A stretch of DNA of 64,000 nucleotides. Source: Phenylobacterium sp. NIBR 498073 (GTDB lineage: Bacteria > Pseudomonadota > Alphaproteobacteria > Caulobacterales > Caulobacteraceae). Below are positions 14,474-24,038 of this stretch, piece by piece. The stretch covers positions 558,001 through 622,000 of the forward strand of contig NZ_CP114599.1 of NCBI RefSeq assembly GCF_027286305.1. The letters run 5' to 3'. A program made the position numbers and the translations under genes. Below the pieces are notes generated by a model that was given only the letters and a program-made list of their open reading frames with translations, searched no databases and was not told the origin of the DNA. Every line of letters starts with the position of its first letter. Positions within the stretch are counted from its first letter, which is position 1.

Positions 14474-15169
14474 ATGACATCCTATGTCCTGCCGCCGCAT
14501 GCTCCCGCCTCCGTGCCCGTGGAGGGCGAGGCGGCGGCTTTCCCGGTCCGGCGCATCCTCTGCGTCGGCCGCAACTATGCCGCCCATCGCCGCGAAATGG
14601 GCGGCGACGACCGTGATCCGCCGTTCTTCTTCGCCAAGCCCGCCGATGCGATCGTTCCGCCGGGCGGCCAGGTCCGCTATCCGCCGGCCACCTCCGACCT
14701 GCATCACGAGATCGAGCTGGTCGTCGCCCTGAAGGGCGGCGGCGCCGACGTGCCGCCCGCGCAGGCGCTGTCGCTGGTCTACGGCTATGCGGTCGGCGTC
14801 GACCTCACCCGCCGCGACCTGCAGAACGCCGCCAAGGCCAAGGGCCATCCCTGGGACGCGGCCAAGGGCTTCGACGCCTCGGCCCCGATCTCGGCGATCC
14901 GCAAGTGGGACGGGGCCCCGCCGCAGGGCCGCATCGCGCTTTGCGTCAACGGCCAGCTGCGTCAGCAGGGCCAGGTCGCGGACATGATCTGGACCCTCGC
15001 CGAGGTGATCGCCGAGGCCTCCAAGCTCTGGACGCTGGCGCCCGGCGACCTGATCTTCACCGGCACCCCCGAGGGCGTCGGCCCGATCGTTCCCGGCGAC
15101 CTCGTCGAGGGCGAGGTCGAGGGCGTCGGCCAACTCAAGTTCACGGTGTCCGCCGGAGACGCGTCATGA
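14474..15169 (+). CDS. Fumarylacetoacetate hydrolase-family protein (231 aa)
   Basis: The small (about 230 aa) FAH-domain form: ILCVGRNYAAHRREMG, FFFAKPADAIVPPGG, the metal-binding HHEIELVV, GYAVGVDLTRRDLQ, and the C-terminal TGTPEGVGPIVPGD. This branch includes fumarylpyruvate hydrolase, which cleaves a C-C bond to release fumarate or similar. The stop overlaps the next start (ATGA), linking it to an isomerase: together they fit the last two steps of tyrosine/homogentisate or gentisate breakdown. Confidence 0.9.
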   Translation: MTSYVLPPHAPASVPVEGEAAAFPVRRILCVGRNYAAHRREMGGDDRDPPFFFAKPADAIVPPGGQVRYPPATSDLHHEIELVVALKGGGADVPPAQALSLVYGYAVGVDLTRRDLQNAAKAKGHPWDAAKGFDASAPISAIRKWDGAPPQGRIALCVNGQLRQQGQVADMIWTLAEVIAEASKLWTLAPGDLIFTGTPEGVGPIVPGDLVEGEVEGVGQLKFTVSAGDAS

Positions 15170-15810
15170 GCCTCACCCTGCATTCCTACTGGCGCGCCAC
15201 CGCGCCCTATCGCGTCCGCATCGGCCTCAACCTCAAGGGCCTCGACTACGGCTATGTCGGGGTGAACCTCTTGAAGGGCGAGCAGCACGCCGACGACTAC
15301 GTCGCCACGCGCAACCGCCAGCACCTGACCCCAGCGCTGGAGACAGACGGCCACGTCCTCGTCCAGTCGCTGGCCATCCTGGAGTGGCTGGAAGAGACCC
15401 ATCCTGCGCCGGCTCTGCTGCCGACGGACGCGTTCGAGCGCGCGGCCGTGCGGGCCATGGCCGCCATCGTCGCCTGCGACATCCACCCGCTGAACAACAT
15501 GCGCATCCAGAAGGCGCTGGAGCAGTTCGGCGTCGATGAAGCCGGCCGCCTCGAATGGAGCCAGCGCTGGATCGTCGACGGCTTCTCGGCCTTGGAGCCG
15601 ATGGTCGCCCGCCACGGCCGGGGCTTCGCCTTCGGCGACGCGCCGACCCTCGCCGACTGCTGCCTCGTGCCCCAGGTCTACTCGGCCGAACGCTACAAGG
15701 TGGACCTCTCCCCGTTCCCGGCCATCGCCGCGGCCGCCGCCCATGCAGGCGCGCACCCGGCCTTCGCCGCCGCCCATCCCGACCGCCAACCGGACGCCGT
15801 GCATGCTTGA
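15166..15810 (+). CDS. maiA: Maleylacetoacetate/maleylpyruvate isomerase, zeta-class GST (214 aa)
   Basis: It carries out glutathione-dependent cis-trans isomerisation ahead of the FAH-family hydrolase. The N-terminal thioredoxin-like domain starts LTLHSYWRATAPYRVRIGLN; bacterial homologues usually have SS where this has AT, so the catalytic Ser pair is replaced by Ala-Thr. The LVQSLAILEWLEE glutathione-binding segment is intact, as are the C-terminal helices with DIHPLNNMRI and PTLADCCLVPQ. ATGA overlap upstream, and an 8-nt overlap with the carbonic anhydrase start downstream. Confidence 0.88.
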   Translation: MSLTLHSYWRATAPYRVRIGLNLKGLDYGYVGVNLLKGEQHADDYVATRNRQHLTPALETDGHVLVQSLAILEWLEETHPAPALLPTDAFERAAVRAMAAIVACDIHPLNNMRIQKALEQFGVDEAGRLEWSQRWIVDGFSALEPMVARHGRGFAFGDAPTLADCCLVPQVYSAERYKVDLSPFPAIAAAAAHAGAHPAFAAAHPDRQPDAVHA

Positions 15811-16426
15811 AGACCTGAAGGAAAACAACCGCATCTGGGCGGCTGGAAAGCTCTCCGTCGATCCGGGCTTCTTCAAGCGCCTCGTCGCCCAGCAGAGTCC
15901 GGAATACCTGTGGATCGGCTGCTCCGATAGTCGCGTGCCGGCCAACGAGATCGTCAATCTCGACCCGGGCGAGCTGTTCGTGCACCGCAACGTCGCCAAC
16001 CTCGCCCCGCCGCAGGACGCCAACTACCTGTCGGTGCTGCAGTTCGCGGTCGACGTGCTGAAGGTGAAGCACATCATGGTCGTCGGCCACTACGGCTGCG
16101 GGGGCGTGGCCGCCGCGGTCGACGGCCAGCGCCGCGGGCTGGTCGACCACTGGCTGCACCCGATCCGCGAGGTCTACGCCGATCACCGCGCCGAACTCGA
16201 GGCGCTCCACGGCCACGAGCGGATCGACCGCCTGACCGAGCTCAACGTCATGCGCCAGGTCCGCAACGTCGCCTCCGACGTCTTCGTCCAGGACGCCTGG
16301 GCCCGCGGCCAGAGCCTCAGCGTCCATGGCTGGGTCTATTCGATCGCCAACGGCCTGGTCACCGACATGAACTGCGCTATCAGCGGCCCCGCCGACCTCG
16401 ACAAGGCCCGCGACGAGGGGCAGTAG
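15803..16426 (+). CDS. can: Beta-class carbonic anhydrase (207 aa)
   Basis: It interconverts CO2 and bicarbonate. Zn ligands are Cys40, His96 and Cys99, and the Asp42-Arg44 dyad sits in GCSDSRVP; VVGHYGCGG and FVHRNVANL complete the beta-CA signature. Length is typical. The ATG at 15803 lies inside the end of maiA, so it depends on translational coupling. A role in supplying bicarbonate or handling CO2 with the upstream catabolic genes is only inferred. Confidence 0.93.
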   Translation: MLEDLKENNRIWAAGKLSVDPGFFKRLVAQQSPEYLWIGCSDSRVPANEIVNLDPGELFVHRNVANLAPPQDANYLSVLQFAVDVLKVKHIMVVGHYGCGGVAAAVDGQRRGLVDHWLHPIREVYADHRAELEALHGHERIDRLTELNVMRQVRNVASDVFVQDAWARGQSLSVHGWVYSIANGLVTDMNCAISGPADLDKARDEGQ

Positions 16427-16459
16427 GGTTGCGAAAGCCGCCGTTCATTCGGTGAAGGC

Positions 16460-16600
16460 GTCATCCCGGAAGGCGCGCAGCGCCTGTCCGGGACCCATGA
16501 ACACCTGATGGTGCGGATGTCGCGACAGTCTCATTCCCATTCCCGCCTGTTCGGTGCGAATGGGTCCCGGTCTTCGGCTGCGCCGAAACGGGGATGACAC
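16460..16600. repeat. Dispersed palindromic element, copy 2
   Basis: Left arm identical to copy 1 (TCATCCCGGAAGGCGCGCAG...), right arm TTCGGCTGCGCCGAA, ending GGGATGACAC. It sits between the convergent carbonic anhydrase and pbpC genes. Confidence 0.9.
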
Positions 16601-16606
16601 CTTCAG

Positions 16607-18658
16607 CTACTTCACCCGCACCCGCGCGCTAGCCTTGCGGCCCGCCTCATCAACCACCGTCAGCCGATAGAAGCCCGGTCCCTTCGGCCGCCATATCGTC
16701 CGTCCACTGACAGGGTCGGCGGCCAGCGGTTCGCCGGCCGCATACCAGCTCAGCCCCTCGCCGCCGGCGGCCAGCACCAGGCCGCGCGAGGCCGGGCCGA
16801 ACGCCTCGACCTGCACGGTCGAGCCGTCGGGCGGGAAGATAAGCCGCGGGCCGGCGTTGCGGGTCTCCAGCCGCGCCAGGGCCTGCGGCGCGCCGCGCGG
16901 CGCGATCGGCCTGGGCGCGCTGGCCGGGGCGTCGATCAGGTCGGCGGCGTCGAACAGCAGCGGCAGCGCCGCGTCGCGTCCGGTCAGTCCGCCGCGCGCC
17001 CCGCCGTCGGCGCGGCCGGTCCACACCACCACCACGTAGGGTCCGACCACCCCGGCCGCCACCGCGTCGCGGAAGCCGTAGGAGGTGCCGGTCTTGAAGG
17101 CCATCACCGGCCGCCCCTTGGTCAGGGCCGCGGCCGTCGCCCCGGCCGGGGGCGGGGTCTCGCGCAGGATGGCCAGCACCTGGTCGGCCGCCTCGGCCCG
17201 CATCAGCCGCCGCCCGGGCGAGCGTTCGCGCCGCGCGGCCTCGTCCACCGTCCAGGCTAGCGGCTTGGCCACCCCGCCGTCGCCCAGCGCCGCGTACAGC
17301 ACCGCCAGGTCGCGCAGGGTGATCCCGACCCCGCCCAGCGCCATGGCCAGCCCCGCCTCGCGGGTCTGCGCCCGGGGCCGCACCAGGTTCACCCCGGCCC
17401 CGTCGATCCGCGCCTCGAACGCGGCGGGCCCGACCTTGTCCAGCAGCTCCACCGCCGGGACGTTCAGCGAATAGGTCAGCGCCTCGCGCGCCGTGACCTT
17501 GCCGCGGAAGATGCGGTCGAAATTCTCCGGCTGGTAGTCGCCGAACCGCCGCGCCGCATCGTCGATCTGCGTGTCCGGCGCGGCCAGCCCGTCGTCGAAC
17601 GCAAAGCCGTAGATGAACGGCTTCAGCGCCGAGCCGGGCGAGCGCACGGCCCGGGTCATGTCGATCCAGCCGCCGGGCCGCGCCAGCCCGCCCGAGCCGA
17701 CCGCCCCGCGCACCGCCCGGCCCTTGATCTCGACCACCAGGATCGCCGCCGTCGCCTCGGGGCCTTGGGCCTGGGCGGCCCGCGCGGCCAGCGGCTCCAG
17801 CCGCGCCTGCAGCCCGGCGTCGAGCGTGGTCGGCACCGAGGCCAGGTCCGCGGGCGCGGCCCGCGCCAGCTCGCCGGCGACGTGCCAGGCCAGGGCCGGG
17901 AAGGCGCTGCGGCCGGGCAGGGGTTCGTCTTCGGCCTCGGCCGCGGCGGTTTCGCTCAGGATCCGGGCGCGGATCATCTTGTCCAGAACCGCGCGCCGCG
18001 CCGCCCGGGCCGCTTCGGGGCGCAGGTCCGGCCGCCGCGCTTCCGGCGACTGCGGCAAGGCGATCAGCAGCGCCTGCTCGCCGTCGGTCAGGGTTTCCGG
18101 TTCGTGGCCGAAGTAGGAGAGGCTGGCCGCCCGCACGCCCTCCAGGTTGCCGCCATAGGGGGCGAGCGTCAGGTACAGCGCCAGGATCTCGCGCTTGGAG
18201 AGCCGCGCCTCGATCTGCACGGCCCGCACCATCTCGATCAGCTTGGCGGGCAGCGTCCGGGGCCGCGGCTCCAGCAGCCGCGCGGTCTGCATGGTCAGGG
18301 TCGAGGCGCCCGAGCTGACCCGCCCGGTCGCCAGCGCCGACCCCGCCGCCCGCGCCACCGCCAGCGGATCGACCCCCGGATGGATCCAGAAGCGCGCGTC
18401 CTCGATCGCCACCAGCCGCTTCTGGAACGTCGAGTCGGTCCGCGCCAGGTCGGCCCGGATGCGCCAGCGCCCGTCCTCCACCGGCAACGCCCGTAGCCAC
18501 GCCCCGCGCCGATCCAACGCCACCGGCGACGACCGCTCCGCCCGCCCCATGTCGGGCGCCAGCACGGCATCGGCCGCAAACACCGCCGCCTCGACGCCCA
18601 GCAGGGCGATCAGGGAGAGGGTCAGGCGGCGAACTCGATTTGTGTTGGCGAAGGCCAT
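16607..18658 (-). CDS. pbpC: Penicillin-binding protein 1C (683 aa)
   Basis: A bifunctional class A PBP anchored by one N-terminal helix (about residues 10-30). The glycosyltransferase domain (about 60-240) has IEDARFWIHPGVDP and the STLTMQTARLL and KREILALYL motifs. The transpeptidase domain has SPGSALKPF (Ser near 343), SLN and KTGTS. A C-terminal BiPBP_C beta domain (about 590-683) identifies the 1C type. It lies directly downstream of an alpha-2-macroglobulin gene on the same strand, the same pairing as E. coli pbpC-yfhM, but here palindromic element copy 3 separates them. Confidence 0.93.
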   Translation of the reverse strand: MAFANTNRVRRLTLSLIALLGVEAAVFAADAVLAPDMGRAERSSPVALDRRGAWLRALPVEDGRWRIRADLARTDSTFQKRLVAIEDARFWIHPGVDPLAVARAAGSALATGRVSSGASTLTMQTARLLEPRPRTLPAKLIEMVRAVQIEARLSKREILALYLTLAPYGGNLEGVRAASLSYFGHEPETLTDGEQALLIALPQSPEARRPDLRPEAARAARRAVLDKMIRARILSETAAAEAEDEPLPGRSAFPALAWHVAGELARAAPADLASVPTTLDAGLQARLEPLAARAAQAQGPEATAAILVVEIKGRAVRGAVGSGGLARPGGWIDMTRAVRSPGSALKPFIYGFAFDDGLAAPDTQIDDAARRFGDYQPENFDRIFRGKVTAREALTYSLNVPAVELLDKVGPAAFEARIDGAGVNLVRPRAQTREAGLAMALGGVGITLRDLAVLYAALGDGGVAKPLAWTVDEAARRERSPGRRLMRAEAADQVLAILRETPPPAGATAAALTKGRPVMAFKTGTSYGFRDAVAAGVVGPYVVVVWTGRADGGARGGLTGRDAALPLLFDAADLIDAPASAPRPIAPRGAPQALARLETRNAGPRLIFPPDGSTVQVEAFGPASRGLVLAAGGEGLSWYAAGEPLAADPVSGRTIWRPKGPGFYRLTVVDEAGRKASARVRVK

Positions 18659-18670
18659 GCGCCCTTAGAG

Positions 18671-18814
18671 TGTCATCCCGGTTTCGGCCGCAAGGCCGAA
18701 GACCGGGACCCATGAACGCCTGATCGCGCCGGAAGGGGCGAGCGCCGCGCCAGGAACTCCCGACACGGCGTCAATGGGTCCCGGCCTTCCGCTTCGCTTC
18801 AGCCGGGATGACAC
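18671..18814. repeat. Dispersed palindromic element, copy 3
   Basis: TGTCATCCCGG to CCGGGATGACA(C). The left arm is TTTCGGCCGCAAGGCCGAAGA, and the right arm the diverged CCTTCCGCTTCGCTTCAGCC. It lies between pbpC and the alpha-2-macroglobulin gene, within what would otherwise be one operon. Confidence 0.9.
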
Positions 18815-18831
18815 CTGGTGGCTGGGCGTCC

Positions 18832-21800
18832 TCATGGCCCGGGCGCGATCACCGTGCGGCTGGCGCCGGTGCGCGCGTTCAGGCTCGGACGGTACATGTC
18901 CTTGGCCTGCGCCCCCGGCAGCAGGAAGTCGCCCGGCGTCACCGCCCGCGCCACATAGGCGAAGGTGAAGGCGCCCTTGCCGGCCAGATCCATGGCCGCG
19001 ACATAGCGGTCGTCGCGGGCCTCCTGGACGTCGGCGCTGGAGAGCTCTCCGAGGAACTTGAACGGCCCGCTCTGCGCATCGTCAGGGCCCAGCACGGTCT
19101 CGATCTCGAAGCCGGCCGGCAGCGGGTCGTCCACCACCAGCGACATCGACCGGCTCTGTCCCGAGCGGCCCGACACCACCACGATCACCCGCTCGCCCTG
19201 GGTCAGGGCCGCGGGATCGACCGCTCCGCCGCTGAACCCGACCAGCCGCTTGGAGAGGCTGATGCCGTTGTCTTCGGCCGGCGGCGGGGCGACCGGGGTC
19301 CCGGTCACCGTCACCGTGCGCCACAGCGCGCCCTTGCCGGTGTTGACGAAGCGGGCCTCGGCCAGCTTGCCGACCGCCCAGCGCGGCGCCCCGCCGACCG
19401 CGGTCAGCGGCTGGGCGCCCTCCGCGTCGATGCGGATCGCCCCGGCCGCCTTCAGCATCCAGTGCGCGGCCTGCAGCAGGCGCGCCTGCTCCTGGGTGTT
19501 GAGGCTGTCCGGATCCTTGACCGCGTTCTCCAGCCGCTTCTGCAGCCCGCGCGCCAGGTCGGTCTCGCCGGCCTCATAGGCCAGAGCCGTCACCGCGGCG
19601 ATGTCGCGCAGCGGGCTCTGGTACCAGTCGGCCTCGTCGCGATAGCCGAGCGCGGCGATCGCCTGGCGGAAGGCCGAGCGCGCCCGGGCCTTGTCGCCCA
19701 TCATGGCCAGCCCCGCGCCGACCTGGGCCTTGGCCAGCGGCGAGGCCTCGGTCTTCATCTGCACGTCGTGCCACCAGCGCAGCCGCGCCAGGTCGCCGCG
19801 CCCGCCCTTGGCCAGCATGTAGAGCGCATAGGCCGAAGCCCGGCTGCGCATCCGCTCGGTCGCCTTCTTGGAGGCGTCCGACCCGCCGGCCCACCAGTCC
19901 GGATACTCCATCCGGTAGGAGACCGAGGCCCAGCCTTCCGGCCGCGAGACCTGGCGCATGGCGCTCAGCGCCCGGTCGATCGCCTCCTGCGGCACCGGCG
20001 TCCCGGCTTTCTGCGCTTCCAGCAGGAAGTCGGTGACATAGGCGCCCAGCCAGGGGTCGGCCTCGCCGTCGCCGACCCGCCAGAGCCCGAAGGCCCCGTC
20101 CAGGGTCTGGCGGTCCAGAAGCCGCCCGACCGCCCCGGCCAGCGCCACCGACGAGCGCTTCAGCTTCGGATCGCTGGCGACCTCCGCCGCATAGATCAGC
20201 GGATAGGCGGCCGACACCGTCTGTTCGGTGCAGCCGTAGGGATAGCGCGACAGCGCGTTCGCGATCGGGGCCGGGTCGAAGCCGCGGAACGGCGAGTAGC
20301 TGACGTGCAGGGTGACGTCCCCGGCCGCGAGGCCCGCCAGCAGGCTCGAGGCCGGCGTGAACGCCGCCCCCGGCTGCTGCAGTTCGTAGGTCGTCCGGGT
20401 GATCGGGCTCCAGCCCAGCCGCGTCTGGATCGGATAATCCTTGGCGGTCGAGAAGCCGGGGCCGGAGACCTTGAACCCGACCTGGCCGATCCCGGCCCGG
20501 CCCGGGGCGCTGAACGGGATCTTCTCGGCCACGCGTTGGCCGAGCGCCAGCTGGAACGCCTTCTTGAACGGCGCCAGCACCCCGCCGCCGCTGGTCAGCT
20601 CGGCGACATAGGCGCCGACCTTGCCCTCGATGTTGTGCAGCTCCAGCGTCGCGAACGCCTTGTCGCCCGGCGCCAGGAAGCGGGGCAGGGCGAGGTCGGC
20701 GACCACCGCCTCGCGCACGGTCAGCGGCTTGCTGGCCGAGCCGACCGCGGCGTCGGTCCAGGCCACCGCCATCAGCCGCAGCTCGCCGTTGAACTGGGCG
20801 GTCGGCAGCTTGATCACCGCCTTGCCGTCGAGGCCGGTCTCGACCACGCCCGACCACAGGGCCACGGTCTTGATCGGCGTCACGCTCAGCCCCTCGCCGC
20901 CGATGCCGTCGGCGCCGAAGTTGACGTTGGCCGGCGCCCCCAGGTTCGGGTCCAGCAGCCGCCCGTAGTCGTCGCGGTAGTCGAGCGTCAGCGCCCGCTT
21001 GCCGAAGTACCACTTCACCGGATCGGGACTCTGGAACTTGGTCAGTTGCAGGATGCCCTCGTCGACCGCCGCCAGGGTGACCCGCGCGCGGCCGCCGAAC
21101 CCGGCGCCCTTGATGGTGATCGGCACCTCGACCAGCGCCTTGGAGTCGATCTTGGCCGGGGTGTTCAGCTCGACGGTGAGCTTCCGGTCCTTCGGGTCCA
21201 GCGGCACATAGACCAGGCCCAGCGCCCGTCGCGGCTTGGGCGAGGCGACCGGATCGCGCGGCTGCACCACGCTGACCAGCACATAGGCCCCGCCGCCCCA
21301 GGCGGCGCTGGTTTTCAGCTTCACCGTCGCCCCGTCCTTGCCGACGGTGACGGTCTTCAGGTCGATCAGCCGGTCGGTGGCGACCGCGATCTGCGCCTCG
21401 CCGGCATAGGGCGGCTTCAGGGTGATCTCGACGGTGTCGCCTTGCGCATAGGGCTTGGCCCCGGCGCTGACCCGCACGAAGTCAGGCGCCTCGACGTCCT
21501 TGGCCGGCGCGCCCCAGCCGGAGGCGAAGCGGATGACGCTCTTGGCGCCGCCCGGCCCGGTCATCTCCAGCCGGTAGTCGCCCCAGCCCAGCCGGCGGCT
21601 GATCCGGGTCGGCTGGCCGGCGGCGAGGTTCACATTGGCCCGCGCCACGACCACGTCGCGGCTGGTCCGCCGCCACTGCCAGCGGCCGTCCTGCTGGAAC
21701 CAGTCATAGTCCCAGTTCTCCGAGATCAGGGTGTAGGTCGTGCCCGGCGCTGCGATCCGCTGGCCGGCCGCGTTCACCGCGATCAGGTCGATCAGCATGG

Positions 21801-23868
21801 TCGGGTCGCCCGACCCGCCCGCGTCGCCCTGGTCGATCTTGGCGCCCAGATAGACGGCCTTGGTCCGCACCTTCAGGTCCAGGCCCTCGCGCACCGGGCG
21901 CCCGCCCGGCTCGAACACGCTGGCGGTGAAGCTGGCGGTCAGCGGCTGGGGCGTGTCGCCGGCCTCCTCCGAGGACAGCGCCAGCACCGCGCGGCCCTCG
22001 CCGTCGGTGACGGTCTGGCCGATCTCCAGGAACTTCTCGGCGAACGGCTCGCGCTGGTCGCCCCACTGATAGCCTTCGAAGGCCGGGAACGGGTTGGGAT
22101 CGACCCGCAGCCGAGCCTCGCCCTGGGTCTGCAGCCCCGCGCCCGACGCGCCGTAGAGGAAGCGAGCGGTGACGTCGATGTTGCGGGTCTCGCCGGCCTT
22201 CATCGGCACGGCCTCCTGGCCGACGGCGGTGACCGCCAGCCGCTGCGGCGCGAAGTCCTCGACCTGGAACGACAGCTCGCCGGCCGGCTTATCCAGCCCG
22301 TCGATCTCAAGTCGGGCCAGCCACCGCCCGCGCGGCGCGCTCTTGGGCAGGGCGATGTCCACCGGCACGGCGCCCAGCGGCGCCTTGTCGAACGGATAGC
22401 GCTTGTATTCCACGCCCGAGGGGCGGCGGACCACGATCGCGCCCTTGCGGTCCTTCACCGCCTTGGCCTCGCGGTCGCGCAACAGGGCGTTCAGGTGCAC
22501 GGTCTCGCCGGGCCGATAGATGCCGCGGTCGGCATAGAGATAGCCGTCGATCGCGCTTTGCGCCGTGCGGCCCGAAACGCCGCTGTCCTCGGTGCGCCCG
22601 CCGATCCCCTGCTTGGACAGGTCCACTGGCGCGCGGTCCAGGTCCAGCACCGCCAGGTCGCCCTGCGGGCCATAGGCCATCACCATCTTGGCGTCGGCCG
22701 CGCCTTCGCCGTCCAGCAGCGGGCGGTCGAACCGCACCCGGCCCTGCGCGTCGCTCTGGGCGACGGCCAGGTCCTCGCCGTTGCGGGCGACCAGGGTCAC
22801 GCGCACGTTCGGCATGATCTTGGCGGTCTTCAGCGAGCGGACCACCACGTCCAGCGCCTCGGAGCCGTCATAGGCCGACAGCGCCATGTCGGTGAACACC
22901 ACCCAGCGCCGCGCCTGGGCCGGCGGGTTGGGATCGTAATCGTCGTCGCCGCCTTCACCCTTGATCGAGCGGCCGCCCGAGGCGTCGCGCACCTTGATCA
23001 CATAGGCGCCGGGCTTCATCTCCTTGAGCACCGCGCCCAGCGGGAACACCGTCGTCACCCGCTCGCCGGCCCCTTGCGTGGCGACCGGCAGTTCGCCCTT
23101 CCAGACCACCCGGCCCTCGTCGTCGGGGCTGTCCGAGCCGTAGTCGCCCGGCCACTCGCCCTCGGCGGTCGGGTCGGGGGCGCTGATCGACTTGCGCACC
23201 AGGTTGCGGTCGACGACCCGCCAGACCTCGACCGACAGGCGGCTGACATTGACCGTCTCGATCCCGACCCCGTCGGAATCCTCGCGCGGCAGGATCACGC
23301 CCTCGCCGGCGAACCCGACGAAGGGCGGGCGCTCACCAAAGGTAAAATCGACGTCGGCGTTGGCCGCCAGGGTTTCGCCGGTCTTGGCCGGCAGTCCCTT
23401 CAGCAAGGTCACCCGGCGGTCTGCGAAGCCGGTCCCGCCGATGCAAAGCTCCGATCCCTTCACCGTCACGGCCGGCTTCCCGCCCAGGTCGGGCGAGATC
23501 AGCACGTAGTCGGCATAGGACCTGGCCGGGTCCAGCGCCCGGGTCAGCTCGATGCAGGCGGCCGGCTGGTTGGCCGAGGTGTCGATCCGGTGGCGCCAGA
23601 CCGCGAACCCTTCCGGCTTGGGGATGCCGCGCCTTGCGGCCTTGGCGTCGCGCGGCTTGCCGAACAGCGACCAGCCCTGCGCGCCCGGCGCGGCGGCGGT
23701 CTCGGCCGCGGGCTTGCCCAGCCAGTCGACGCCCTTGGCCGACAGCACCCCGCCGCCGAACGCCGCGATCACCAGGCCGGCGGCCATCAGGCCGGGCATC
23801 TTGCTGGCGCGAAGCTTGGCCAGCCAACCTTTCGGGGTCGGCGTCGCCGGCGTCTGATCGCTCGCCAT
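18832..23868 (-). CDS. Bacterial alpha-2-macroglobulin (1678 aa)
   Basis: A very large envelope protein that traps attacking proteases by a thioester-linked conformational change. It has an N-terminal membrane anchor (about residues 24-45, MPGLMAAGLVIAAFGGGVL) rather than the lipobox of E. coli YfhM. MG-type beta domains follow (DRGIYRPGETVHLNALLRD is the MG2 hallmark). The bait region lies mid-protein. The thioester motif GCTEQ (about residue 1210) lies in YPYGCTEQTVSAAYPL, in the complement-like domain. It is paired with PBP1C downstream, consistent with guarding the cell wall when the outer membrane is breached. Confidence 0.93.
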   Translation of the reverse strand: MASDQTPATPTPKGWLAKLRASKMPGLMAAGLVIAAFGGGVLSAKGVDWLGKPAAETAAAPGAQGWSLFGKPRDAKAARRGIPKPEGFAVWRHRIDTSANQPAACIELTRALDPARSYADYVLISPDLGGKPAVTVKGSELCIGGTGFADRRVTLLKGLPAKTGETLAANADVDFTFGERPPFVGFAGEGVILPREDSDGVGIETVNVSRLSVEVWRVVDRNLVRKSISAPDPTAEGEWPGDYGSDSPDDEGRVVWKGELPVATQGAGERVTTVFPLGAVLKEMKPGAYVIKVRDASGGRSIKGEGGDDDYDPNPPAQARRWVVFTDMALSAYDGSEALDVVVRSLKTAKIMPNVRVTLVARNGEDLAVAQSDAQGRVRFDRPLLDGEGAADAKMVMAYGPQGDLAVLDLDRAPVDLSKQGIGGRTEDSGVSGRTAQSAIDGYLYADRGIYRPGETVHLNALLRDREAKAVKDRKGAIVVRRPSGVEYKRYPFDKAPLGAVPVDIALPKSAPRGRWLARLEIDGLDKPAGELSFQVEDFAPQRLAVTAVGQEAVPMKAGETRNIDVTARFLYGASGAGLQTQGEARLRVDPNPFPAFEGYQWGDQREPFAEKFLEIGQTVTDGEGRAVLALSSEEAGDTPQPLTASFTASVFEPGGRPVREGLDLKVRTKAVYLGAKIDQGDAGGSGDPTMLIDLIAVNAAGQRIAAPGTTYTLISENWDYDWFQQDGRWQWRRTSRDVVVARANVNLAAGQPTRISRRLGWGDYRLEMTGPGGAKSVIRFASGWGAPAKDVEAPDFVRVSAGAKPYAQGDTVEITLKPPYAGEAQIAVATDRLIDLKTVTVGKDGATVKLKTSAAWGGGAYVLVSVVQPRDPVASPKPRRALGLVYVPLDPKDRKLTVELNTPAKIDSKALVEVPITIKGAGFGGRARVTLAAVDEGILQLTKFQSPDPVKWYFGKRALTLDYRDDYGRLLDPNLGAPANVNFGADGIGGEGLSVTPIKTVALWSGVVETGLDGKAVIKLPTAQFNGELRLMAVAWTDAAVGSASKPLTVREAVVADLALPRFLAPGDKAFATLELHNIEGKVGAYVAELTSGGGVLAPFKKAFQLALGQRVAEKIPFSAPGRAGIGQVGFKVSGPGFSTAKDYPIQTRLGWSPITRTTYELQQPGAAFTPASSLLAGLAAGDVTLHVSYSPFRGFDPAPIANALSRYPYGCTEQTVSAAYPLIYAAEVASDPKLKRSSVALAGAVGRLLDRQTLDGAFGLWRVGDGEADPWLGAYVTDFLLEAQKAGTPVPQEAIDRALSAMRQVSRPEGWASVSYRMEYPDWWAGGSDASKKATERMRSRASAYALYMLAKGGRGDLARLRWWHDVQMKTEASPLAKAQVGAGLAMMGDKARARSAFRQAIAALGYRDEADWYQSPLRDIAAVTALAYEAGETDLARGLQKRLENAVKDPDSLNTQEQARLLQAAHWMLKAAGAIRIDAEGAQPLTAVGGAPRWAVGKLAEARFVNTGKGALWRTVTVTGTPVAPPPAEDNGISLSKRLVGFSGGAVDPAALTQGERVIVVVSGRSGQSRSMSLVVDDPLPAGFEIETVLGPDDAQSGPFKFLGELSSADVQEARDDRYVAAMDLAGKGAFTFAYVARAVTPGDFLLPGAQAKDMYRPSLNARTGASRTVIAPGP

Positions 23869-24038
23869 TGGTCTCTCTCAAGCTGGACAGAATGTCGCAG
23901 CGATGGGACGCGAAAGGCTCCGCCGCGTCAATCACGGGTAGGTAACGTTCCCCAGGCGCGTCCTGGGGATTTCGCCCGATTTCCCCGCCGACGCCGGCGC
24001 CTAGGCTCCTCCTCCCAGTCCCCGCGAGGAGCGCTCCC

